DNA from: Incurvaria masculella
Taxonomy: Eukaryota > Arthropoda > Insecta > Lepidoptera > Incurvariidae
NCBI GenBank assembly: GCA_946894095.1
Contig: OX335652.1
Span: 9,137,001-9,201,000, forward strand
Reading direction: 5' to 3'
Length of the DNA: 64,000 nucleotides
In this document: one piece after another, positions 56,334 through 64,000 of the stretch
How the letters are laid out: each line of letters opens with the position of its first letter
Position numbering within the stretch: position 1 is the first letter of the stretch
The notes under the pieces: generated by a model
The model's input: only the letters and a program-made list of their open reading frames with translations
What the model was told of the DNA's origin: nothing
Database searches by the model: none
Program-made: the position numbers and the translations under genes

Positions 56334-56612
56334 TAAACACGGACGATTTTTCATTGCCGCTTCGGCCATCTTTTCATCCAATGCGATTGTACCAGCCCGG
56401 GCGGGCTTACACCCTACTTACTAGTGGGAAGGAGACCTACAGCTTTACATGGATTCCGAACCATGGAGTAGCTCGCATTGGTGACGAAATGCACATATCC
56501 AACTCAGAAAGAGAAATAAAGTGGTGCACGAACTGGTTAGGATTTGAACTCAGACCACTGGGATGCTAGGCAAGTCCGCGCGCTACCTCGTATCCTAGAG
56601 CCGCTCGCTCCA
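56334..56612 (-). mobile_element. SINE copy, tail lost, inside the foldback element
   Basis: Body from CACGGACGATTTTTCATTGC to the head, with GTATCCTAGAGCCGCTC as the diverged 5' end. No A-tract, so the 3' part is truncated. Several indels indicate age. Confidence 0.7.
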
Positions 56613-56700
56613 CCACGCGAATATTACTGGTATAATTACTGGTCAGATTTTAATAAGGTTTTTACTACTCAAGCTACCACGTCGATAACTCCATTAGCTT

Positions 56701-57158
56701 AAAACCAGTCCAGTACGAGTCGGACTCGCACACGAAGGGTTCCATATAATCGTACAAGATTAGCACAAAAAAACCGGCCAAGTGCGAGTCGGACTCGCAT
56801 ACGAAGGGTTACGTACCATCTTACAAGATTTACCCCAAAAATAACACGTTATTTGTATGGGGCCTCCCTTTCAATTTTTATTATTTTATAATTTTACCTA
56901 TTTGTTGTTATAGCGCCAAATAAATACATAATCTGTGAAAATTTAAGTTTCCTACCTGTTACGGTTCATGAGATACAGCCCTGTGACAGACGGACGGACG
57001 GACGGACGGACGGACGGACGGACAGCGGAGGCTTAGTAATAGGGTTCCGTTTTCACCCTTTGGGTACGGAACCCTAAAAATCACGTTTTTTGGGGCCTCC
57101 TTTATTTTTTATTTTTTTTTTAATTTTGCTGTTATAGCGGCAAAATAAATACACATTC
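56701..57158 (-). mobile_element. GGTTCCGT/CCGG element, outer copy of a nest
   Basis: The two halves are 56701-56766 (AGTACGAGTCGGACTCGCAC, TCGTACAAGATTAGCAC) and 57081-57158 (TCACGTTTTTTGGGGCCTCC, GTTATAGCGGCAAAATAAAT). They are continuous parts of the family separated by a second whole copy. The right end is lost after ACACATTC. Confidence 0.75.
56767..57080 (-). mobile_element. GGTTCCGT/CCGG element, inner copy of a nest
   Basis: Complete from AAAAAAACCGGCCAAGTGCG to GGTACGGAACCCTAAAAA. It is inserted into the AAAAAA of AGCACAAAAAA|TCACG in the outer copy. The GGAC tandem has about ten units (56986-57026). Confidence 0.85.
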
Positions 57159-57222
57159 AGCGTGGGTGGGAAGAATTAGCGATGTGGGGAAGGAGGCACT
57201 CCACCTTGCACCCGCACATATT

Positions 57223-57569
57223 TTTTTATGAAACCTGACTTGGACAGTTAATACCACACACTACCGTTATGATATTAGCCTGATACACAATATTCTCGAA
57301 TAAATTAGGTGCCATACCAGGTCCTTTCCTATATGAGCACGAAAAGATTGAACTGGACGGAAAACACGGACAATTTTTAATGGCTGCTTCAACCATAGTT
57401 TCATCCAATGCGGTAGTACCAACGCGGGCGGGCTTAATCCTGCCAACTAGTAGGGGAAGGGGACCAACACTTTAACATGTTTTCTAAACAATGGAAAACA
57501 GCTCGAGACCAGAACCCAGACCTCACCCATAAAAGGGAAGTCCTCTAGCCCCTAGACCACGAGCTGACA
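57223..57569 (-). mobile_element. SINE with a variant tRNA head
   Basis: T-run at 57223-57229, body with CATTGAACTGGACGG-type landmarks in diverged form, and a minus-strand head AGCTCGTGGTCTAGGGGCTA whose box B is GGGTTCTGGTC. Pairs with the copy at 51222 in head type. Confidence 0.75.
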
Positions 57570-57954
57570 AGTAGATACAGTAGATATTAGATGTACTTAT
57601 TTTCAATTTGAAGGTTTAGTGCTTCATTGCGCCTAATTGACATACGAGCTATCCAACGAATCATATAAATTTAAAATGATAATATAATGACTGTTTTATA
57701 ATCGGTACTTACTTACGCTCCACGTTTCAAAGGATTTGTTTGTCAACTAATCATAATCAGTACGACCGCCCAACAATGCGTACGTCTGCACTCCATAGAG
57801 CGAGTGTTCGCGCTGCCTTGATAGCGTGCTCTTTGGATCGATCGGACAACATGTCGGCCAACAAACTGTCGGATGAGTTCACGGCGCACGGGCCCATACT
57901 TCCATCCACATATCGCTGGTCGTTCTCCACTTAAATTCTCAAACTTACAACAAA
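57570..57954. other. unassigned interior sequence
   Basis: Moderate GC near 57770-57930 and no repeat shared with the rest of the window. The frames of 64 and 105 codons crossing it lack motifs and run into the next element. Confidence 0.4.
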
Positions 57955-58231
57955 TAAAACGGCCAAGTGCGAGTCGGGCTCGCACACGAAGGGTTCCGTA
58001 CCATAAACACCAAAAAGTCACGTTTATTGTATGCCCCCCCCCCCCCCCCACCCCTTTCATATTTTTTTTTTTACCTATTTTTTGTTATAGCGGCAAACAT
58101 ACAAAGTCTGTGAAAATTTCAGCTGCCTACCTATTACCGTTCATGAAATACAGCCCCGTGACAGACGGACGGACAGTGGAGGCTTAGTAATAGGGTCCCG
58201 TTTTCACCCTTTGGGTACGGAACCCTAAAAA
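57955..58231 (-). mobile_element. GGTTCCGT/CCGG element, full length
   Basis: Begins TAAAACGGCCAAGTGCGAG and ends GGTACGGAACCCTAAAAA. A run of about 16 C (58034-58049) replaces the usual GGGGGCCC block. The GGAC tandem is short (GACGGACGGACAG). Confidence 0.85.
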
Positions 58232-58778
58232 CGACCGGCAGGTTTACTTTCCATAGGGGGCTTAATAAACGACTATTTCCATGCGAGCTATCTACATATT
58301 GCGTTTCTAATTTAATTATAAAATTGACATGATTAATTCAATAAAACAAAATCGATAAGACAAGTATGTAAATAAGTTAACATAAGGACGAATTGAAAAC
58401 ATCCTCTTTTTGGAAGTCGGTTGGAAAACTATTCCCGTAAAAACAGTAATTATTGATGAAGTGTCAACGGATGTGGGCATTCCCGCCATGTTACGGTGCG
58501 AAAGAAATATGTCATCGATGGAGATAAGTGGTTGTTACGACCAAATGTTTATCAATTGCTGATTTACAATGTAAAAACTCTGATCTTGTTCCTCTGGAAT
58601 ACTAATGAAAATAAGATTGTTACAGAATGTCGGTTATTTATAAATCAGAAATTGTATTTAATTTGAAGACTGTTTAGGTTTCGTAACACATTAATATGAA
58701 AATTGATCCTACTGATTTGACTCGTGTGTAGGTATTTTTATCCGCCTGCTGTTACATGGCCATAACTTTATTTTATTA
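58232..58778. other. unassigned interior sequence
   Basis: AT-rich. CTCTTTTTGGAAGTCGGTTG near 58404 is a scrap of the ACCGACTTC repeat type. Nothing else recognised. Confidence 0.4.
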
Positions 58779-58985
58779 TGTGGACATGGATGGCTACTAT
58801 CTCACTCACCGTCATGATATCAGCTCAACACACCGCATTTCTAAAGGAATAAGTTGCCATGCCAGGACCTTACCTTTAGGAGCACGGCTACATTTAACTG
58901 GATACGGAAAACACTGATTCATTTTCATTGCCGCTTCGCCCGTCTCTTCATCTAATGCGATGGTACAATAGTAGGGGTTAAACGG
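58779..58985 (-). mobile_element. SINE tail fragment
   Basis: GGACATGGATGGCTACTATC to TCTAATGCGATGGTACAATA covers the 3' half of the SINE body. No tRNA head. Confidence 0.6.
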
Positions 58986-59469
58986 GTTCGTTGTTTCGAG
59001 TTAATTTGTTAAGAAATTAACTAAACACATGTTGCTTAGATATCTGTTAATTATCCATATACCATTTTGGCAAAGTTTTGTATTTTTGAGCTTATCTAAA
59101 GTTACAAAATAAATACAATACTAATAAATAACTTTTCTGTTCATTCCTTCTAAGGCGTCATTCTAGAGAAAATTTGCAACAAATTAGGCCCAGTAAAATT
59201 AAGGTCTGAAATCAATAGTTTTTGAGTTATTTAAGTTTTTTTTTTAATATTCTGTCTTATTATGAAAAAGTGATGATAATACACTCTAGGCATTTTAACA
59301 GCAACTTTGTTATAGCTGATGAATGAGGAACTTCTTCAAAAAAAGAAATTGATTCAAAATATACATAATTTCAGAAATAAAGGATCACGAACAATAGTTT
59401 ATGAAAAAAAAATGTATTCAAATCAGAGAGAATTACAAAAAAAAAGTATGACACGTGGCATACAAACTA
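58986..59469. other. interior sequence next to the right arm
   Basis: AT-rich with no match on the left side of the foldback element, so the two arms do not extend this far symmetrically. The plus-strand frame starting at 59319 (162 codons) runs through this and the adjoining palindrome. It ends in a hydrophobic stretch but has no known motif, and I do not call it. Confidence 0.45.
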
Positions 59470-59740
59470 TGGATATAACTTTATTATTTCATAAGCTTCC
59501 AGAAAAGGTACAAATGTTGTCCACTTTCAGACAAGTTCTATATATTTTTTTATTTAGTTGGGTTTGCGCTGTCGATTTTACTTTAAGAAAAAGGTCCTCA
59601 TTAAGATGTATAAACTGGTCAACAATGAAAAAACATTTGCATTGGTTGCATTTGAAACCAAACAAAATAATATGGAACTTGTGTAAAGTGGACAACATTT
59701 GTATCTTTTCTGGAAACTTAAAAAATAATGAAGTTATTTT
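59470..59740. repeat. palindrome at the inner edge of the right arm
   Basis: TTCCAGAAAAGGTACAAATG at 59490 is the inverse of CATTTGTATCTTTTCTGGAA at 59695, with GTTGTCCACTTT next to it on both sides. Arms are about 55 bases, separated by about 140. Only the outer half (from about 59669) has a counterpart in the left arm (55235-55290). Confidence 0.65.
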
Positions 59741-60736
59741 CATAATTAGTATGGCTTGTGTAATACTTTTTTTCGTTATGCTTTTTTATATAAACTGTCA
59801 TTTATGACCCTCCTTGTGAATAAGGAATGTATCAAATTACCAAACAATCTGTTTGTTGATAATAATCAATTTTTTTTCCAACTAGAGAGTAGTATGTACT
59901 AGACACCATACGCCAATTGGCGCGAGCGCTTTTATAATCGTTACAAGATTTGGTTGATTTTTTCTAGCTTCTATAAACGTGTAATAAATTCCTTTTTTGT
60001 TGTACTTTTGAGATGATATATATGGTGATCAGAATCCATTTTTTATTTCCAACTAGAGAGTGGTGTGTACTACTCACGACAAGGCAATCGGGGCGAGTCC
60101 GTCATAATCATCGCTGGGCTTTGTATTTTTTTTCTAGCTTATTTAAAGTTGTAATAAATTATTTTTTTGCTGTACTTTTGAGATGATATATATGGTGATC
60201 AGAATCCATTTTTTATTTCCAACTAGAGAGTGGTGTGTACTACTCACGACAAGGCAATCGGGGCGAGTCCGTCATAATAATCGCTGGGCTTTGTATTTTT
60301 TTTCTAGCTTATCTAAAGTTGTAATAAATTATTTTTTTGCTGTACTTTTGAGATGATATATATGGTGATCAGAATCCATTTTTTATTTCCAACTAGAGAG
60401 TGGTGTGTACTAGTCACCACAAGGCAATTGGTGCGAGTGCGTAATAATCATCGCTGGGCTTTGTATTTTTTTCTAGCTTATCTAAAGGTGTAATACATTT
60501 GTTTTTTGCTGTACTTTTGAGATGATATATATTGTGATCAGAATCCATTTTATATTTCCAACTAGAGAGTAATGTGTACTAGACACCACACGGCAATTGG
60601 GGCGAGTGCTTCATAATCATCGCTGGGCTTTGTAATTTTTTTCTAGCTTATCTAAAGGTGTAATAAATCACTTTTTTGCTGTACTTTTGAAAATATATAT
60701 ATGTTCATCATAATACATTTTTGTATTGTAAGTAGA
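59741..60736. repeat. right-arm 170-bp tandem array
   Basis: The landmark AACTAGAGAG recurs at 59879, 60051, 60221, 60391 and 60560, with a diverged form at 60730, giving a spacing of 169-172. Five units lie between the 59879 block and the outer arm, against four on the left side before the matching block at 55075. Confidence 0.85.
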
Positions 60737-61224
60737 GCTAGGTATGTACTAGACACCCCCAATGTACCTTAGCAAACTGATCTATCGGTTGGCAATATTC
60801 AACGTCCTGTAGTTATGGATACGAATGCGTACTAAACGTACTTTTTGGTGTACTAAACGTTTCAAAGCATGGCCTTTTAGAATATCATTTTCAAAAGTTA
60901 TAAATATTTAAATGGAAAAACGTCAAGTTAGAAACCCCCATTCATTTGTCTATTATTTCGAAGTCAAAGCCGTACTAAATAATTCATTCGGTGTACTAAT
61001 CAGTACAAAATGAGTACAAAACGATTGGATATTAAAAGTAGGTAAAATGAAATGTTGGCGGTCTGAGCGTCAAGTTAGAAACCCCCGTTGCTTGGCCTGT
61101 ATTTACTCAATCTTAACCGTACAAAATAAACAATGAGGTGTACAAATCTGTACAAAATAAGTACTAAACGACTGCATTAGAAAAATACGATTTTTCGTTA
61201 GGGGGTTTCTAACTTGACGGAGCC
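60737..61224. repeat. outer block of the right foldback arm
   Basis: Inverse of 53909-54395. GTCAAGTTAGAAACCCCC at 60925 and 61072 faces the terminal GGGGGTTTCTAACTTGAC at 61201. Confidence 0.8.
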
Positions 61225-61490
61225 AATTTGACTGGATGTTGTAACCGTGCATTAGGAAGGTCTTGTCATGGAACATGGTGTGTTAATAGCCATATATGTC
61301 CTGTTACATACAGCATTCCCACGTTCTTACGGAACATTAGATCATTTTTACAATAAGTTAATGAAATACTTTGTATGGAAAGTCTAACTTTTTATTTAAT
61401 TAATATTCGGAAATAGTAATTAAACTTTTTTGTTTATTTCAAACCCAATAATCATATCCAAAATTTTATGTAGTGGCCGTTGCAACACTA
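61225..61490. mobile_element. right half of the foldback target repeat
   Basis: Starts with the second AATTTGACT. In reverse it aligns with 23755-23996 (AAAAAGTTAGACT, TTCCGTAAGAAC, TGCACGGTTACAAC). The far end GTAGTGGCCGTTGCAAC mirrors the left end near 53777. Confidence 0.7.
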
Positions 61491-62340
61491 AGCGTACGCC
61501 AGAAGCGTGGTATTATTTTATCGCCAGTCTACTGGGAAGAGATTGTCGCATGGCTGACTGGGCAAATGATGATTTAAAGTTGAATCGAGAGCCCTGTTCC
61601 TCGAACTCTCGATTACTGGAACATAACGATCGAAAGCAGACCGATCAGCACTTCCTGCCGCATGCACATTCGTACGGCGTGTTTGTGTGTGTGTTCGCAA
61701 GCGATGGCCGATAAAGTAAATATGTCCGGAGAAGCAAAGTGTTAAAGTTGGCCGATACTTGGCAGCGCGGACCGGAGTCAGCCGATCGGACGAAACACTA
61801 GGCCCGGTTCACACTACCTGCTCTCAAGACGTTTGCAGATTACCTTAAGGTCAATTTCCACAATTTTCACTAAAAATTCACATTTGCACTAACAGTTTAC
61901 CTATACCAACACGAAATTCACAACTTATGTAGTTCGGTGGGCTCTTTAAATATAGCCCAAAAAACGAATATGAGATCAAAATAAATCGGCCTTTGTGTTA
62001 TGCATTCGTTTAGTTTTATAAATATTGCACTACATATTTAGGTAGTGAACCAATTTTACAACTTACCGAAGTAATGTATCTTTTATCCTCAATACAGACA
62101 TGCGATTAGTAGTATAATGATATGAAAGTATCAACTAGAGGTTAAATAACGAAATCAATTTTAAAGCATTGCTATCAGCCGGGACACATTTTTTTCGGAT
62201 TATTTTCAAAACCACATGCTTAATGTAGATGTCGTTGTATAACCTAGAATTTTATCACGGGATGTCGTATCCATTAAAAGCATGAATCGATATTAATGTA
62301 ATGGAATAAACTAAACGAAATCCCACATTTCACTGGAACA
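61491..62340. other. unassigned; hairpin-family fragment at 62210-62280
   Basis: 61500-61800 is GC-richer and repeat-free, with an open frame of 94 codons at 61430-61714 that starts inside the repeat and has no motif. Near 62219 CTTAATGTAGATGTCGTTG resembles one arm of the hairpin at 12206. Confidence 0.4.
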
Positions 62341-62480
62341 TATTTTCATTTCATTTATTTATTTAAACTTTTTGGTAGTCAAACTACACCAAATTACGTC
62401 ACAAAGATCCGCGGATTCGATCAACCCAGTAAAGAAGAACCCGCAAAGAAACTTCACGGGTTTACATAACATATTTTTCC
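62341..62480 (-). mobile_element. possible minus-strand LINE 3' UTR
   Basis: TTTCATTTCATTTATTTATT on the plus strand could be the complement of a tail, followed by AAGAAGAACCCGCAAAGAAAC, a motif I associate with lepidopteran retroelement ends. Weak. Confidence 0.3.
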
Positions 62481-62641
62481 GTCCACAATTATGAAATACA
62501 TACTTAGATCTAAATGCTACTGCCAAACAATTCCTTGGTAGAACAAATTAAGGCAAAGAACAAAGAACAATATAAACAGTAACCCTCAGTTTAAGTTACT
62601 TACAACTAATAAAGTTACTAATGCAATTATATAAATTAATA

Positions 62642-63280
62642 TAATTTATAGCATTACAAGTATACTCTGATGTAAAAGCCGTCGTCAACTTAACCTATGT
62701 CAGGTGTATAAAGAAAAAATGGCTTAATATTCGCCAGAGGCGTAATATGCATGTTCTCTCTCTTCTTTACTTAATCTTAAATGATCCCAAATCCCCACTT
62801 TATCTTAAAGAACGCTTCAAATATCTCTCTTTTCATGGTGTACCACTTAGGTCTGCAGATAATCTCCTGCTCCTTATTCCGTCACATTCTTCCACTGCTT
62901 ATTCGGGTTCTTTTACAGTTCACTCAGCACGATTGTGGAATCAATTGCCTCTTACTATTAGGGAAAGTGCTTCCTTGTCTATTTTTAAGGTAAAATTAAA
63001 ATCCTGGTACTTGACATGTTATAACAATTAAATCAATCAAATATTTTCTGTTTATATAGTTTTAAGTTATCTAATGTTTTCTAAGTGTGATTATGGTGCT
63101 TAGTTTTAAGTAATTTATTGTTTCTTGCTACCTCTTAATATATTTTCTAATATTAAGGTTAGCTGTTAGAGATTGCCTTTGGCAATAAGCTCGCCTTTGC
63201 ATACTATGTAATAGTTGTAAGCAATAAAGAATATTTTCATTTCATTTCATTTCATTTCATTTCATTTCATTTCATTTCAT
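62642..63280 (+). mobile_element. 5'-truncated LINE with (TTCAT)9 tail
   Basis: Coding part to 63031, 3' UTR of about 200 bases, AATAAA at 63223, then nine exact TTCAT units at 63236-63280. A microsatellite tail instead of poly(A) is typical of CR1/L2-like and some jockey-like elements. Confidence 0.75.
62720..63031 (+). pseudogene. LINE ORF2 C-terminal fragment
   Basis: The frame is open from 62645, but recognisable protein starts at WLNIRQRRNMHVLSLLYLIL near 62720, followed by DPKSPLYLKERF, then SFTVHSARLWNQLPLTIRES and a terminal FKVKLKSWYL. The order R-R-x2-H...SP.YL...SF..A.RLWN.LP..IR...FK is the standard C-terminal signature of CR1/jockey-like polymerases. No stop lies within it, so this is a relatively recent truncated copy. 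Confidence 0.8.
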
Positions 63281-63477
63281 TTATAAAGCCCTCGTCAAGT
63301 TTGATACTAATGAGCAGAGTCACTATAGTTGAGCATGAAATAAAAGAAATACCTACCTGCTCACAACCTTTCACATGGAACGATAGAGAAATGCGACCTG
63401 TAGAGGCGGACAGCTAGACATAGCGCGCCGGACATGCGAAAGCATTTTGCACATACCCAAGCTGAAACGGAGACTTT
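63281..63477. other. unassigned sequence
   Basis: Nothing recognised. Confidence 0.4.
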
Positions 63478-63890
63478 TCAACTGACTTCAAAAAAGGAGG
63501 AGGTACTCAATTCGTCTGTACGTTTTTTTGTGTTGTGTGTATCTCCGCAAATTGTCAACAGATTTGAATAATTCTTTTTCTCATTAGTACTGTATATCTC
63601 AGAGGTCTCGTTTCATATATTTTTTTAAAGATTACCACTCCTAAAAAATACAACGAATAAATAAAAAATAACAGTGTTAAATATGTTCTTAGATTTACAC
63701 CGTCGATGTACATAATGTTTTGACCGTAAGTTTTCAAAACATTATGAACAGTGTTAAAAACATTGAACCGACCTCAAGCAACCCTGAGTAGAAGAAGCAG
63801 CACACCTGAAAATGACGTCGATGGATTGACCCCTTCTGTGCTTTTGTACTGCCTTCTACTCCAGGTCGCTTGAAGTCGGTTCAACGTTTA
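63478..63890. repeat. ACCGACTT-type lepidopteran repeat
   Basis: Opens ACTGACTTCAAAAAAGGAGG with TCAATTCGTCTGTACG. Later blocks TACCACTCCTAAAAAATAC and AAAAACATTGAACCGACC parallel 39045-39365. From 63760 GAACCGACCTCAAGCAACC and AGGTCGCTTGAAGTCGGTTC are inverted about 100 bases apart, so the final third is a palindrome not present in the other copy. Confidence 0.6.
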
Positions 63891-64000
63891 TTAAAACTGT
63901 ATTTTTTTTACAATCTCGCCGAAAAGAAAATGCGTCAGATTTCGTTGCGTTTGCATCGGCGCCTCCCCGCCCGCCGCCGTGTCGCGAGACCGCCCCGCCG
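63891..64000. other. GC-rich edge of the window
   Basis: The last 50 bases turn sharply GC-rich (CTCCCCGCCCGCCGCCGTG). This might be the start of a promoter island that continues beyond the window. Confidence 0.35.

Larger units (their letters stand above)
53909..61224. mobile_element. 7.3-kb foldback-type transposon with 9-bp target duplication
   Basis: The terminus GGCTCCGTCAAGTTAGAAAC is repeated inverted at the right end. AATTTGACT stands on both sides (53900-53908 and 61225-61233). Each arm has an outer block of about 490 bases and then a tandem array of about 170-base units. The arms match closely by eye, with only scattered differences. The middle (55701-59668) is filled with other repeats and shows no transposase. 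Foldback elements with long, internally repetitive arms and 9-base duplications are known from Drosophila, where the associated transposase is Mutator-like. I infer a similar mechanism here from structure only. Confidence 0.85.

Noticed and set aside
53909..61224. Foldback structure as a pure assembly artefact
   Set aside because: The 9-base duplication, the paralogous empty site and the differing unit counts in the arms are hard to obtain from a false join, although long reads should confirm it.
53777..61490. 8-bp GTTGCAAC duplication around the foldback host repeat, hinting at a hAT element
   Set aside because: The copy at 23705 lacks an equivalent duplication, and the GCAAC bases may be part of the inverted repeat itself, so the class of the host repeat stays open.
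1..64000. Endogenous virus or LTR retrotransposon
   Set aside because: I saw no gag/pol/env-like order, no protease motif, no long direct repeats bounding a coding block. All polymerase pieces belong to non-LTR elements.

Overview
This 64-kb window is eukaryotic and almost certainly from a moth or butterfly. I infer Lepidoptera from the mix of mobile families: many short elements ending in GGTTCCGTACC and GGCCGGTTTTT, remnants starting ACCGACTTCAAAAAAGGAGG, GCGCCATCT motifs, tRNA-headed SINEs, several LINE families with microsatellite tails, and AT-rich sequence between them. I did not recognise any host protein-coding gene. The one intact cellular gene I can support is a minus-strand tRNA-His(GTG) at 32412-32483. 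The rest is intergenic or intronic DNA packed with mobile elements, plus a few GC-rich islands that could be promoters or first exons.

Layout: 1-11 kb is mostly unassigned AT-rich sequence with SINE and LINE remnants and a GC-rich promoter-like stretch near 7.9-8.2 kb. From 11 to 33 kb there are degenerate LINE pieces, TTAA-flanked non-autonomous elements of about 540 bp and 471 bp, palindromic MITEs and many GGTTCCGT/CCGG elements. From 33 to 47 kb there are three better preserved retroelement pieces: an RNase H-bearing LINE tail (33.6-34.3 kb), a minus-strand fragment with a conserved RPDG/WDATCVDT domain (39.8-40.3 kb) and a 2.08-kb LINE reverse transcriptase (41.8-43.9 kb) nested inside a palindromic TTAA element. 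From 47 to 53 kb there are GC-rich islands and SINEs. The end (61-64 kb) carries a LINE C-terminus with a (TTCAT)9 tail and a GC-rich edge.

The most notable structure is a 7.3-kb foldback-type element at 53909-61224. Its long inverted arms each hold an outer block of about 490 bp and an array of about 170-bp tandem units. The element is flanked by a 9-bp target duplication (AATTTGACT). It sits inside another repeat whose uninterrupted copy at 23705-24140 acts as a paralogous empty site. Its interior is filled with other repeats and shows no recognisable transposase, so it looks non-autonomous.

Nested and paired copies allow relative dating without outside data. A GGTTCCGT/CCGG element (46684-46962) interrupts a retroelement copy whose uninterrupted partner lies at 39796-39980. 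Another copy of the same family is inserted into one of its own kind at 56.7-57.2 kb. A LINE lies in a TTAA element with a 6-bp duplication. Boundaries of degenerate repeats are by-eye estimates, good to roughly 5-20 bases.
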